Part shown: positions 34,841-43,965 of the stretch, in pieces
Numbering within the stretch: the stretch's first letter is position 1
How the letters are laid out: the number at the start of each line of letters is the position of its first letter
Assembly: GCF_017876535.1 (NCBI RefSeq)
Contig: NZ_JAGIOF010000001.1
Coordinates: 930,001-994,000, forward strand
Direction of reading: 5' to 3'
DNA from: Paeniglutamicibacter kerguelensis
GTDB taxonomy: Bacteria; Actinomycetota; Actinomycetes; Actinomycetales; Micrococcaceae
DNA length: 64,000 nucleotides
Program-made: the position numbers and the translations under genes
Notes under the pieces: model-generated
Seen by the model: the letters and a program-made list of their open reading frames with translations, nothing else
Told to the model about the DNA's origin: nothing
Databases searched by the model: none

Positions 34841-35620
34841 ATGTCGGCAGGGCTAGTCATCGGCGGCACATTGCCCGCCAATGCAGCTCCGGTCGCACCG
34901 ATTGCCGCCGTTCAAGCTGCGAAGCCAGTGCCGAACAAGGTCGCGATCAGCAAGATCAAGACCGCCAAGGTGAACAAGAAGACGAAGAAGGCAACGGTCA
35001 AGCCATCGGTGAAGTCCTCCGGCCAGGTCAAGGTCTCCTCGTCCAAGATCACCGTGAAGCAGGGCAAAAAGACCGTCGCCAAGAACGTGTCCTCAGCCAA
35101 GCTCAAGGCGGGCAAGTACTCGGTTACGACAACTGCCAAGTACAAGACCTGGACCAGCAAGACGACCAGCAAGGCTGTCACCACCAAGAAGCTCGTTGCC
35201 AAGAAGGGCAGCAACGTTGCGGTCACCTGCAAGTTCAAGAACTCGACAGACGGTATAGCGCCCCTTGGCATTTTCACAGGAGATCCTGCCGATAAAGACG
35301 GGGTGGAAATCCTTCTCGTGACGACCACCTGCACCGGAGGATTCGACGGCTCCTTCGAGGTTCACGGAATCAGCGCCCCGGCAACGGAGGGAAACATCGC
35401 CCTGGACGCCGAGGGCTACAACGGCTGGGATCCGGCATTCGTCCCGGGCGGAAACCCGGGCGTCTTCGTTCCGGAGAACTCCAGCGAGACGGCCAAGCTG
35501 AACGTCCTGTCGCCGAAGGACCTGTTCAAGTCCACCAACACCGTTCAGAAGACCACCTCCAAGGTATGGTCGAAAGAACAGACCAAGACGATGAAGCAGA
35601 CGTTGACCGTAAAGAAGTAG
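34841..35620 (+). CDS. secreted Lys/Thr-rich protein of unknown function
   Basis: 259 residues as drawn from ATG 34841. A hydrophobic start (AGLVIGGTLPANAAP) with a signal-peptidase-type ANA site leads to a Lys/Ser/Thr-rich region about 30-130 with beta-pattern repeats (KVSSSKITVKQGKKTVAKN), then a domain with a Cys pair (VAVTCKFKN... TTTCTGGFDGS) and a charged end. The usual basic start of a signal peptide is missing and a TAG precedes it in frame, so it may be broken. Ribosome site poor. Confidence 0.65.
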   Translation: MSAGLVIGGTLPANAAPVAPIAAVQAAKPVPNKVAISKIKTAKVNKKTKKATVKPSVKSSGQVKVSSSKITVKQGKKTVAKNVSSAKLKAGKYSVTTTAKYKTWTSKTTSKAVTTKKLVAKKGSNVAVTCKFKNSTDGIAPLGIFTGDPADKDGVEILLVTTTCTGGFDGSFEVHGISAPATEGNIALDAEGYNGWDPAFVPGGNPGVFVPENSSETAKLNVLSPKDLFKSTNTVQKTTSKVWSKEQTKTMKQTLTVKK

Positions 35621-35636
35621 CAGCGGTTCGTTCGTG

Positions 35637-35670
35637 AAGGCGCCGGCTGGGGTTACCCGGTCGGCGCCTT
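35637..35670 (+). terminator. terminator behind the secreted protein gene
   Basis: AAGGCGCCG and CGGCGCCTT form a 9-bp stem with a 16-base loop, followed by TCTGCTTTG, 16 bases after the stop. Confidence 0.75.
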
Positions 35671-35761
35671 TCTGCTTTGTCAGAGTCATGTGTCTGGGTA
35701 GTGGTAAGGCCACGAGCCGGGGAGTTTCAGATGATCGCGAAGAACGTGGCCCACCACGCGG

Positions 35762-36247
35762 TCAGCGGCGCGGTGGTTGGTCCAGGCTGTCGGCGTTCAC
35801 TTTGAGTGCATCGGCGAGGTTCCGCGCTGCGTCTGGGGTGAGCGGCTTCCGGTACGTGCCGCCAATGAGCAGCACCTGCCCGTCGAAGCGTCCGATGCGG
35901 GGTTCGTTGAGGTGGGCGAGGGGTGCGCTCGAGTCCGGTTCCCCGTCCAGTGCGGCGCGCAGCAATCCGGCTTCGTGCGGCCCACTATGCTCCCACCTGT
36001 CCGCCAGGGCGTACGCCCGCGTTACTGCGTCTTCGGCGGCCTCGGCGCGGGCTTCGGCGTCAACGGCGCGCTCCTTCTGCCGTACGCCTTCGTTGAAGAG
36101 GTCGGCCGCGGCTACGTTCAGGCGTGCCACCGCATCGAGCAGGGCGAGCACTTCGCGGTTGGTCACGTGCGCTCGCTGCCCGGCGTCGTACGGCTCGACC
36201 TCGGCTCGTAGTGTGCCCAGGTCAATAGGGGTCGGGGTGGTGGTCAT
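35762..36247 (-). CDS. hypothetical phage-type protein with a coiled coil
   Basis: 161 residues. A long charged helix covers about 25-90 (LALLDAVARLNVAAADLFNE... AEARAEAAEDAVTRAYAL), followed by a small domain with a beta-hairpin (GRFDGQVLLIGGTYRKPL) and a helix (DAARNLADALKVNADSL). ATG at 36247. Such proteins are frequent in the early regions of actinophages. I know no function. Confidence 0.68.
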   Translation of the reverse strand: MTTTPTPIDLGTLRAEVEPYDAGQRAHVTNREVLALLDAVARLNVAAADLFNEGVRQKERAVDAEARAEAAEDAVTRAYALADRWEHSGPHEAGLLRAALDGEPDSSAPLAHLNEPRIGRFDGQVLLIGGTYRKPLTPDAARNLADALKVNADSLDQPPRR

Positions 36248-36338
36248 GCTTCATTCTTCCATTCTCGGCCCATGGCATCGGCAACGATTACTCCGGCTGG
36301 CCTGTACTTTCGACCTATCGGGTTGAAGTGATCGGCAA

Positions 36339-36572
36339 TCATTCGGTGCCCTGGTGGACGACTGTTGCGGGCAGGTAGCGGGTGGCGCGTCCCAGGCTCA
36401 GCGGGGCAGTCTCGGGATGCCAGATCTTCCCGTTGAAGATGCTGCCCACGTCGCCCGAACAGTCCTCGATCACCGAGTTGTTCGGCAGTGAGGTGAGCTG
36501 TTCGCGCTCGGTGATGTTTGCGGCCAGATCAAGCGATCCGGCTTGGCCGCCGCCCGAAATATCAGCATTCAT
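36339..36572 (-). CDS. small protein sharing a C-terminal module with the 37011 gene
   Basis: 77 residues. NITEREQLTSLPNNSVIEDC, IFNGKIWHPETAPLSLGRA and YLPATVVHQG line up with the last 70 residues of the protein at 37011-37751 (TITEREQMEALPDGSAFIDS, VWYPETAPITLERA, FLPARVLHRG). It has its own strong site AAAGGAGAA before ATG 36572. It looks like a stand-alone copy of this module. Function unknown. Confidence 0.7.
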   Translation of the reverse strand: MNADISGGGQAGSLDLAANITEREQLTSLPNNSVIEDCSGDVGSIFNGKIWHPETAPLSLGRATRYLPATVVHQGTE

Positions 36573-36694
36573 GCGTTGCTTCTCCTTTACCTAGGCGTGT
36601 CGACACACTCGGGCAATGCTCCCTAGTAGGGTTCTCTACGTGCATCGCGATCCTGATGCTGAACGACGTAACTTCATCCGAACGGAGAAAAGTC

Positions 36695-36955
36695 ATGGGA
36701 TTCATTGGTTGGATTGTTCTGGGCCTGCTTGCCGGTGCGATCGCTAAGGCGATCAAGCCAGGTGACCAGGGCGGCGGTTTGTTCGCCACCCTGCTGCTCG
36801 GTGTAGTTGGTGCCGTACTCGGCGGCTGGTTGGGCTCGTTGATCTTCGATGTGAACATCAATGAGTTCTGGTCGCTGTCGACGTGGTTGCTGGCCATCGG
36901 CGGAGCGTTGATCGTCCTCGTTGTCTGGGGATTGTTGACGCGCAAGAAGGCGTAG
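36695..36955 (+). CDS. GlsB/YeaQ/YmgE family stress-response membrane protein
   Basis: 86 residues with three TM helices and the Gly-rich family pattern GWIVLGLLAGAIAKAIKPGDQ, ATLLLGVVGAVLGGWLG. Also called transglycosylase-associated proteins; the molecular role is not known. The ATG at 36695 follows GGAGAAAAG. Single gene with its own terminator. Confidence 0.93.
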   Translation: MGFIGWIVLGLLAGAIAKAIKPGDQGGGLFATLLLGVVGAVLGGWLGSLIFDVNINEFWSLSTWLLAIGGALIVLVVWGLLTRKKA

Positions 36956-36969
36956 ATTATGCATGTGGA

Positions 36970-37001
36970 GGAGGCTCTAACCTTTCGGGGTTGGGGCCTC
37001 C
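36970..37001 (+). terminator. terminator of the GlsB-like gene
   Basis: GGAGGCTCTAACC pairs with GGTTGGGGCCTCC with two mismatches around TTTCGG, 14 bases after the stop. It may also serve the convergent gene at 37011. Confidence 0.8.
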
Positions 37002-37010
37002 TTCGCGTTG

Positions 37011-37751
37011 TCACGCGGAGCCCCGGTGCAGGACGCGGGCGGGCAAGAACCGCCCAGCGGCACGCTCGAGGGTGATCGGCGCAGTCTCCGGATACCAAAC
37101 CTTGCCCAGATGAACCGTGCCAATATCATCGGCTGAATCAATGAACGCTGAGCCATCCGGCAGAGCTTCCATCTGCTCACGCTCGGTGATGGTTGCGGCC
37201 TTGCCGAGTGCGCCGGCGATTCCGGGGTAGCGGGCGGGCTCAGGGATCCCGTTGACGTCGGTGTGCGGCAACAGTGCGTCGGCCGCTTGGATGCGATCCC
37301 GGGCCTCGAATAGGTTGATGCCAAGGACCTTCTGCAGGAATTCTGGGGTGTCCTTGTGCTGCGGCCTGCCGGAGGGAACCGTGTACGGGTCCTCCGGCAG
37401 TGCCTCGGCGCCCGAGAGGAAACCAGCGGGGTCGCTGATGATGCCGCGCAGGTGGTTCAGGGTCCGGGCAGGCAGTTCATGGGCGAGGGTGGACCGTGCC
37501 GCGTCCGCGGCAAGGATCTGGGTGAAGCCGATGCGCCGGTGGGCCCGTTCGGTGATCATGCCCAACAGTGCGGCCACGGTGGGGGAGCCGTGGTCGGCAG
37601 CGATGTCGGTGGCGAGGCCGACGAAGAGCTCTTCCACGGCGAGCAGGGCGCGCACCCGGTCGGCCCGGGACCCTGGGTGCCCGGGCCGGGCGTGTGGCGC
37701 GGGTCCTCCGCGCTCCCGGGCCAGCCGGTCGATGAACTGCTCGGTGTTCAT
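37011..37751 (-). CDS. hypothetical protein with regions resembling DUF222-type HNH-associated proteins
   Basis: About 246 residues from ATG 37751; longer frames reach 37922 but lack support. The middle part (RVRALLAVEELFVGLATDIA, FLQKVLGINLFEARDRIQAADALLP, EPARYPGIAGALGKA) recalls the helical DUF222 region found before HNH domains, but no HNH follows. Instead it ends with the module also seen alone at 36339-36572. The family call is tentative. Convergent with the GlsB-like gene. Confidence 0.6.
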   Translation of the reverse strand: MNTEQFIDRLARERGGPAPHARPGHPGSRADRVRALLAVEELFVGLATDIAADHGSPTVAALLGMITERAHRRIGFTQILAADAARSTLAHELPARTLNHLRGIISDPAGFLSGAEALPEDPYTVPSGRPQHKDTPEFLQKVLGINLFEARDRIQAADALLPHTDVNGIPEPARYPGIAGALGKAATITEREQMEALPDGSAFIDSADDIGTVHLGKVWYPETAPITLERAAGRFLPARVLHRGSA

Positions 37752-37950
37752 TCCACGATCATGGGCCATGCGCGGTGTGTGCCGAAAGCGCGCGGCTGCG
37801 TGGTGTGGAAAAGTCGCCAACGAAGGGTGGCAGGAGCGGGGCGGCGGGAGCTCCGTTGGGGGTGCCCGGAGCGTGGACATAGACTTGAGATGTAAGTGTT
37901 GAGCTCGGCGAAGGCCGGGCAATGACGAGTTTTGGTGAGGTTAGGCCAAC

Positions 37951-39501
37951 ATGCAGAAGCAACCAGCGTCCAGCAACGGGAAACCCATGGAGAATTCCGG
38001 TGCCGCCGGTGCCAGAGACGATGTTGCGCGCCCTGCCACGGAGAGAATGACGGTCCCGAAGCCGGGGCCGCAGCATGGGGCCAAGGTGCAGGCGAAGCCA
38101 ATGCCGAAGCCGGGGCCGAGGGTCGCTTCGAAGCCCGGTAAGCCCGGCAAACCGGTGGATGCGGTCATGCGCGTTGCCAAAACGGGCCCCGGGGAGGTGC
38201 CGAGGCCTGCCGCTGGCGCGAAGCCTGCCGTGCATGCGAAACCGGGGTCGGGCATGAAGCCGGGGGCCGCGAGTGCTGCGGGTTCCCCGACGGGGCGCCC
38301 CGTGGGTGGTCTGGCGACCTCCGTCGAGCGGCCTTCGCCGGCAATGATGAAGCCGCACCCGGTCCAGCCCGCGGCCAAGGCGGGTGCCGGCAACGAAGCG
38401 CCTGCCGGCCCGGCCGCGGCTGCACCGGGATTTGTTGCCGGCAAGCCGCAGGGTGCCTCGTCGGCGCCGAAGCCCGTGAAGCCGGCGGCGCCGAAGGTAC
38501 CCGTGGCGAGCGGCGCAGCGCCCGAGGCAGTTGCAGCGCAGCCCGCAACCCCGGCGAAAGAGTTGTCGGTCAGTGCCGTTTCGGGCATGAATGCTGTACC
38601 GGACGTCAAGACCGTTCCGGGCGTGAAGCCTGCTCCGGCGGTGCGGGAACGCCACGATGTTCCCCCGGCAGCGGCCGCGGCCGCGGCATCCGTGCCGGGG
38701 GATCAGGCATTCCCCGTGGATGACGGGCGGCCGGCAACGCCGGAGGCCGTCGTTCCCGTTGCCGATGGATCGGCCGAAGCGCCCGCCGTCAAGGAGGCGG
38801 ACGGGCCGGCCGGCGAAGGGGACCTCGGTCCGTCCGCGCTGGACGACACCTTGACCCCGTTGGCCGAAGTTGCGGCACCGGTGCGGGAACCCGGCGAGGA
38901 GATGCCGGTGGCGGAGCCGGCTTCGTCCAGCGAACCGTCGCCACCCATGAAGCCGTCGGCATCTACTGAATCCGATGAACCGGCCGCCGACTCAGGACCT
39001 GTTGAATCCGCCGTGCCTGTGGTTGCGAAAGCCCCGGCGGCCGCCCCGGCCGAGGGTCGAACGGACCGCAGCGGCGGCACCGTGGCGCTCACGGCGTTGA
39101 TGGTGGTCTCGTTTGTACTGGAGGTCGCGTTGCTCGGCGCCGGCGCGCTGTGGGCCCTGGGGGCGTTGCCGCTGGCCCCCGCGGCCGCCGTGCTGGTCAC
39201 GGTGATCCCGCTGATGGTCTTCTGGGGCCTGTTCATGTCCCCGAAGGCGCGTTTCAGGGTTTCCCCCGTGCCGCACGCGTTGCTGAGCCACGCGCTCTTT
39301 GCGGCGGGAACCGTGATGCTGGCTGTTGCCGGGCAGCCGGTGTTGGCGATCGCCATGGGCGCACTCACGGTGGCCAGCATCGTATTGACGCTGCTGGTTC
39401 GCGGCCGGGATTCCACCGTGGACGCAGGGAAACCGGGGCAGGTCGCGGCCGCGAAACGACGTCGGAAGTCGAAGGGCTCCGGGCGCCGCGCAGCCCGCTA
39501 G
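37951..39501 (+). CDS. Ala/Pro-rich protein with C-terminal DUF2568 membrane domain
   Basis: 516 residues. Residues 1 to about 370 are a low-complexity Pro/Ala/Lys/Glu region without predicted fold. The end holds four TM helices in the YrdB/DUF2568 pattern (ALMVVSFVLEVALLGAGALWAL, VTVIPLMVFWGLFMSPKARF) and a very basic tail (KRRRKSKGSGRRAAR). Usual DUF2568 proteins are only about 110-130 aa, so the long N-terminal extension is odd. Starting ATG 37951 is the first in frame after a weak ribosome site. Confidence 0.75.
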   Translation: MQKQPASSNGKPMENSGAAGARDDVARPATERMTVPKPGPQHGAKVQAKPMPKPGPRVASKPGKPGKPVDAVMRVAKTGPGEVPRPAAGAKPAVHAKPGSGMKPGAASAAGSPTGRPVGGLATSVERPSPAMMKPHPVQPAAKAGAGNEAPAGPAAAAPGFVAGKPQGASSAPKPVKPAAPKVPVASGAAPEAVAAQPATPAKELSVSAVSGMNAVPDVKTVPGVKPAPAVRERHDVPPAAAAAAASVPGDQAFPVDDGRPATPEAVVPVADGSAEAPAVKEADGPAGEGDLGPSALDDTLTPLAEVAAPVREPGEEMPVAEPASSSEPSPPMKPSASTESDEPAADSGPVESAVPVVAKAPAAAPAEGRTDRSGGTVALTALMVVSFVLEVALLGAGALWALGALPLAPAAAVLVTVIPLMVFWGLFMSPKARFRVSPVPHALLSHALFAAGTVMLAVAGQPVLAIAMGALTVASIVLTLLVRGRDSTVDAGKPGQVAAAKRRRKSKGSGRRAAR

Positions 39502-39592
39502 AAATTCCTGTGCTCCTCCGACACAACGGTCAGGTGGCCGGCGCCGTGGCCGCCCTGAAGGTGGCCGCGGTGCCCGGCCCGACGCCCGCGCC

Positions 39593-40243
39593 CTACGACC
39601 CGGGATCGGCGGGCAGCACCCACATCATGGTGGCGTCGATGTCGCTGAGCTGCGGGTGCGGAAGCTCGATGACGACGCCGGGAGCGATGCCGAGCTCGGT
39701 GCAGCGGCGCAACCAGGCGGGGTCCTCGTCGCTGATCCGGCTCACGATCGCGCGCGCCGGGGAACCCGCCTCGGCGAAGCGGTCAAGCCGGATCGCCGGG
39801 GGCATCACCACCGTGCCGTCGGGCCCCGGAATCGGGTCCCCGTGCGGATCCGCGGCCGGGTGGCCGAGCCGCGCCGCGAGCGCCTCGATGAAGCGGTCGG
39901 AGACGGTGTGCTCGAGCTGTTCGGCCTCGTTGTGCACCTCGTCCCAGGAGTAGCCGAGCTCGCTGAGCAGGAACGTCTCGATCAGCCGGTGCCGGCGCAC
40001 CACCGAAAGCGCCGCAAGGCGCCCGGCGGGGGTGAACTCGATGGCGCCGTAACGCGGGTGGACGACCAGCTCCTTGCCGGCGAGCTTGGCCACCATGGAG
40101 GTGGCCGAGGCGGGGGCGACGCCCAGCTGCGCGGCGATGTTCCCGGTGGTCACGGGGTCGTTTTCCCACTCGGTGAGCGCATGGAGCGCCTTGAGGTAGT
40201 TTTCCTCGCTGGCGGTCAGCACGGGGTGCTGCGGGTGTCGCAT
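39593..40243 (-). CDS. DtxR/MntR-family metal-dependent transcriptional regulator
   Basis: Represses metal uptake genes when Mn or Fe is bound. 216 residues: an N-terminal winged HTH (EENYLKALHALTEW, IAAQLGVAPASATSMVAKLAG), a metal/dimer domain with RRHRLIETFLLSELGYSWDEVHNEAEQLEHTVSD, and a C-terminal SH3-like part. Its ATG overlaps the stop of the upstream hisN-like gene by one base (TGATG). It could be an IdeR or MntR type. The residue pattern alone does not decide. Confidence 0.9.
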   Translation of the reverse strand: MRHPQHPVLTASEENYLKALHALTEWENDPVTTGNIAAQLGVAPASATSMVAKLAGKELVVHPRYGAIEFTPAGRLAALSVVRRHRLIETFLLSELGYSWDEVHNEAEQLEHTVSDRFIEALAARLGHPAADPHGDPIPGPDGTVVMPPAIRLDRFAEAGSPARAIVSRISDEDPAWLRRCTELGIAPGVVIELPHPQLSDIDATMMWVLPADPGS

Positions 40244-41043
40244 CAGCGGCCGGCGTTCAGGATTTCCAGGGCGGCGTCGTGCAGCAGCGAGTTGCTGGCC
40301 ACCGCGTTGCCGCCGTCGCAGCCCTCGACGCCCTCCACGGAGGTGAAGCGCCCGCCGGCCTCGCGCACGATCGGCACCAGGGCCGCCATGTCGTAGAGGT
40401 TCAGCTCCGGTTCGGCCGCAAGGTCCACGGCGCCCTCGGCGACCATGCAGTAGGACCAGAAATCCCCGTAGGCGCGCGTGCGCCAGAGGGCGTCGGTCAG
40501 CTCGATGAAGTTCTCCCGCTGCCCGCGTTCCTTCCAGCCCGAGAGCGAGGAGTAGGACAGCGAGGCGTCCTCCAGCTTGGCGACGGAGGAGACCTGCAGC
40601 TTGTGGGCGGCGGACATCGACTTGCCGGTGTAGGCGCCCATGTCCTTGGCGGCCCACCAGCGCCGCCCCAGGGCCGGGGCGGAGACCAGCCCGACCACCG
40701 GTTCCCCGTCCTCGATCAGCGCGATCAGCGTGGCCCAGACCGGGACGCCGCGCACGAAGTTCTTGGTGCCGTCGATCGGGTCGATCACCCAGTGGCGGTT
40801 CGACTTGCCGGTGGTGCCGAATTCCTCGCCGGTGACGGCGTCGCGCGGGCGGGCGCGGGCCAGGTGCGAGCGGATCGCTTCCTCCGCCGCCTTGTCCGCG
40901 TCGGAGACCGGGGTGAGGTCCGGCTTGGTCTCCACCACCAGGTCCACGGCCTTGAAGCGGGAGAGGGTCAACGAGTCGACCGAGTCCGCAATCACGTGGG
41001 CCAGGCGCAGGTCGTCGTTGTACGTCATCACATCGGAGTTCAT
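40243..41043 (-). CDS. hisN: inositol monophosphatase family protein, likely histidinol-phosphatase
   Basis: A Mg-dependent phosphatase of 266 aa. Motifs are [49 protein letters not shown] and the C-terminal [17 protein letters not shown]. This type in actinobacteria is usually HisN, which makes histidinol, but other IMPase-fold substrates are possible. ATG 41043 was chosen over 41028; both lack strong ribosome sites. Downstream of rsgA and probably in one unit with it. Confidence 0.85.
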   Translation of the reverse strand: MNSDVMTYNDDLRLAHVIADSVDSLTLSRFKAVDLVVETKPDLTPVSDADKAAEEAIRSHLARARPRDAVTGEEFGTTGKSNRHWVIDPIDGTKNFVRGVPVWATLIALIEDGEPVVGLVSAPALGRRWWAAKDMGAYTGKSMSAAHKLQVSSVAKLEDASLSYSSLSGWKERGQRENFIELTDALWRTRAYGDFWSYCMVAEGAVDLAAEPELNLYDMAALVPIVREAGGRFTSVEGVEGCDGGNAVASNSLLHDAALEILNAGR

Positions 41044-41119
41044 GCCGTTAAACCTATCCCACCCGGGCCCTCGGGGACCGATCCGTGTCGGGCCCGTGGC
41101 GGGATCCGCGCGGTGCCGG

Positions 41120-42223
41120 CTAGAAGGAGCCCAGCTCCTTGGCCTCGGTGGTCTCGTCCTGGCCGAGCAGGCGGCGGAAGGAATCCAGCCGTGCGGTGCC
41201 GATGGGCCCCGCCTCGCCGGAGGCGACCCAGGCGTCCAGGGCGCAGTGCGGTTCGCTGGCCTTGTGCGTGCAGCCGCGTTCGCAGTCCGCGGCAATCGGT
41301 TCCAGGTCGTCGAACGCCTTGAGGATGTTCTCCGGGTCCACCAGGGCCAGGCCGAAGGAGCGGATGCCCGGGGTGTCGATGATCCAGGTGCCCTCCGGGG
41401 CGTCGTCCACGCGCAGCGCCAGCGCGGAGGATGAGGTGTGCCGGCCGCGGCCGGTGACGGCGTTGACGTTGCCGGTGGCGCGCTCGGCGCCGGTGAGCGC
41501 GTTGACCAGCGTCGATTTGCCCACGCCCGAGTGCCCGATGACCACCGAGACCTTGCCGGCGAGGTGTTCGCGCAGCATCTCCACGGGGGTGCCGGCCAAG
41601 CGCGCGGAGAGCCCGTCGGCGGACCGCGCGTCGATGCCCGTGGCGTCCTGCGCGGTGGTGCGGGAGATGACGATGTCGATGTCCAGGTGGCGGTAGTTCT
41701 CCAGGAACGGCTCCGGGTCGCGCACGTCGGCCTTGGTCACGCAGAGCAACGGTCGGATGCCGGCGTCGAACGCCGCCACCACGGCGCGGTCGATGAAGCC
41801 GGTGCGCGGCTCCGGGTTGGCCGCGGCCACAACGATCACCAGCTGGTCCACGTTGGCGACCACCACGCGCTCCACCGGGTCGGTGTCGTCCGCGCTGCGC
41901 CGCAGCAGCGTCGAGCGTTCCTCGATGCGCACCAGCCGGGCCAGGGTGTCGGGCTCCCCGGAGGTGTCCCCGACCAGCGCGACGAAGTCGCCGGGCACCA
42001 CGGGGTTGCGGCGCAGTTCTCGGGCGCGGGCGGCGATCACGATGCGCTCGTCGGCCGTGTCCTCGTCGAGGATCGCGGTGTAGCGTCCGCGGTCCACGGT
42101 GATGATGCGGCCGATCACCGCTTCCTCGTAGGCGGGGCGGTCCTTGGTGCGCGGGCGGGTGCCCTTTTTGTTCGGGCGGGTGCGGACCGTGAAGTCTTCC
42201 CAGTCCTCAGTGTTGCGTGCCAT
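41120..42223 (-). CDS. rsgA: ribosome small subunit-dependent GTPase A
   Basis: Helps late 30S subunit maturation. 367 residues with an N-terminal OB fold, then the circularly permuted GTPase: G4 VTKAD precedes G1 GHSGVGKST and G3 DTPG, followed by a C-terminal zinc site ([19 protein letters not shown]). It sits 4 bases after aroA, so it is in the same operon. This aroA-rsgA pairing also occurs in Mycobacterium. Confidence 0.95.
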   Translation of the reverse strand: MARNTEDWEDFTVRTRPNKKGTRPRTKDRPAYEEAVIGRIITVDRGRYTAILDEDTADERIVIAARARELRRNPVVPGDFVALVGDTSGEPDTLARLVRIEERSTLLRRSADDTDPVERVVVANVDQLVIVVAAANPEPRTGFIDRAVVAAFDAGIRPLLCVTKADVRDPEPFLENYRHLDIDIVISRTTAQDATGIDARSADGLSARLAGTPVEMLREHLAGKVSVVIGHSGVGKSTLVNALTGAERATGNVNAVTGRGRHTSSSALALRVDDAPEGTWIIDTPGIRSFGLALVDPENILKAFDDLEPIAADCERGCTHKASEPHCALDAWVASGEAGPIGTARLDSFRRLLGQDETTEAKELGSF

Positions 42224-42227
42224 GTGC

Positions 42228-43574
42228 TTAGTGTGCGGCCTTTCCGCTGGTCGCCAGCGTCATCCAGAGTGCGGGGAAGTCGGGCATGGTCTTGGCGGTG
42301 GTCGCGATGTCGAGAACGCGCACGCCCGGCACCGCCAGGCCGATGATGGCCCCGGCGGTTGCCATGCGGTGGTCGGCGTAGGTGCCGAAGTCCCCGCCGT
42401 GCAGCCGGGCCGGTTCGATCAGCAGCCCGTCGGCGAGCTCGGTGACCCTGCCGCCGAGGTTGTTGATCTCGGTTGCCAGCGCCGCCAGGCGGTCGGTTTC
42501 GTGTCCGCGCAGGTGCGCGATGCCGGTCAGCCGCGAGGGGCCGGCGGCCAGGGCGCAGAGCGCCGCGAGCGTGGGGGCGAGCTCGGAGGCGTCGGCGAAG
42601 TCGATGCCGTTGATCTCTTCGGGGCCGGTGACCTCCAGCGTGCCGTCGGCCAGGTGGCGGACCTCCGCGCCCATGGTGCCAAGGATTTCGCGCCAGCGGT
42701 CGCCGACCTGCGTGGTGGAGGCCGGCCAGTGCGGGATGCGCACGGTGCCGGAGGTGACCAGGGCCGCGGCCAGGAAGGGGCCGGCGTTGGAGAGGTCCGG
42801 TTCCATGACCTTGTCGAAGGCGCCGATGGCTCCGGGTTCGACTTTCCAGCTGCGCGCATCGGGCCGGGTGACGGTGACGCCGAGCTCGCCGAGGGTCTGC
42901 ACCGTCATTTCGATGTGGTCCGGGCTGGCGATCGGGCCGGGGGCGGCGGTGATTTCCAGCCCGTCGGCGGTGCGGGCGCCGATCAGCAGCAGCGCGCTGA
43001 TGAACTGGGATGAGCTGGCGCCGTCGACCACGATGGACCCGCCGGCAAGCCGGCCGGTGCCGGTGAGCGTGAACGGCAGCATGCCGTCGGCACCGTGTTC
43101 GGCCACCTGCACGCCCAGGTCCTTCAGAGCGGCGACGATGGGCGCCATGGGGCGCAGGCGTGCGTGCGGGTCCCCGTCGAAGGAGAATTCCCCGCGCACC
43201 AGGGCCGCCAGCGGCGGCACGAAGCGCATCACGGTTCCGGCCAGGCCGCAGTCGATGGCAACGGTTTCCGGCGCGGCTTCCGCACCGGCCGGTTCGCCGG
43301 CCAGGGCCAGCGGGGTGACCAGCAGGTCGATCGTGCCGTCGGGCTGCGGCAGCACCTCGATGCCCGCGCCAAGCGCGCGCAGCGCCGCGATCATCAGGTC
43401 GGAGTCGCGCGAGGCCAGGGCGTTGCGGATCCGCGAGGTGCCGTCGGCCAGGGCCGCGAGCAGCAGATAACGGTTGGTCAGCGACTTGGATGCGGGCACG
43501 ACGACCGTGCCGTTCACTGGCGTGCCCGGGTGCGGGGCGTCCCATAACTGATCAACGGTGTTCTGCATGCTCAT
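42228..43574 (-). CDS. aroA: 3-phosphoshikimate 1-carboxyvinyltransferase (EPSP synthase)
   Basis: Joins shikimate 3-phosphate and phosphoenolpyruvate in the sixth step of aromatic amino acid synthesis. 448 residues: PASKSLTNRYLLLAALADG, AGTVMRFVPPLAAL, DGASSSQFISALLL and GTYADHRMATAGAI are the conserved blocks. ATG 43574 has GGAGG 7 bases upstream. Longer frames up to 44093 run into the sigma factor control region and are not coding. Confidence 0.95.
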   Translation of the reverse strand: MSMQNTVDQLWDAPHPGTPVNGTVVVPASKSLTNRYLLLAALADGTSRIRNALASRDSDLMIAALRALGAGIEVLPQPDGTIDLLVTPLALAGEPAGAEAAPETVAIDCGLAGTVMRFVPPLAALVRGEFSFDGDPHARLRPMAPIVAALKDLGVQVAEHGADGMLPFTLTGTGRLAGGSIVVDGASSSQFISALLLIGARTADGLEITAAPGPIASPDHIEMTVQTLGELGVTVTRPDARSWKVEPGAIGAFDKVMEPDLSNAGPFLAAALVTSGTVRIPHWPASTTQVGDRWREILGTMGAEVRHLADGTLEVTGPEEINGIDFADASELAPTLAALCALAAGPSRLTGIAHLRGHETDRLAALATEINNLGGRVTELADGLLIEPARLHGGDFGTYADHRMATAGAIIGLAVPGVRVLDIATTAKTMPDFPALWMTLATSGKAAH

Positions 43575-43768
43575 TGGCTGCCTCCGGTGGTGAACGTGTG
43601 GCCGGGGTGGGCCCCGGCCAAGGGGGATCGGGTGTGCTGTGGAAAACACGGGCCAACCGCGGAACCGGGCCTCTGGCCCGGATGCAGTGCCTGCCCTCAA
43701 TCCTAGCCGTTCGGGCGGTGCGCCGGGGGAGCGGACAGGGGATCGGGCGCGGGAACCGGCAAGGGGCC

Positions 43769-43794
43769 GGAATAGCGCGGGGCGGTCCGGTGTT
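43769..43794 (+). promoter_or_regulatory. sigma-R-type promoter upstream of sigR
   Basis: GGAAT at 43769-43773, exactly 18 bases, then GTT at 43792-43794: the consensus known for SigR/SigH redox-stress promoters in Streptomyces and Mycobacterium. Transcription would start near 43800, about 100 bases before an ATG with a strong ribosome site (43900). It implies autoregulation. Confidence 0.75.
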
Positions 43795-43965
43795 ACCCCT
43801 ATACCGGATGTTGCGTTTGTCCACTCCTGTCCCGTCGGTTGGGCGGCGGCCAAAACGCGATCGGCCGGTATGGATGGTTGCCAACAGGTGGAGGAACACA
43901 TGGTTGTGCTAGAAGCCGCTGCCCCGAGTGCTGCAGTGGCGCCGCTACGCGTAGACTGGGCCGTG

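Noticed and set aside
25750..37010. second attachment site (copy of the ssrA 3-prime end)
   Set aside because: Reading through the accessory region by eye gave no copy of the TTCAATTCTCCCCATCTCCA stretch; it may be beyond recognition or deleted.
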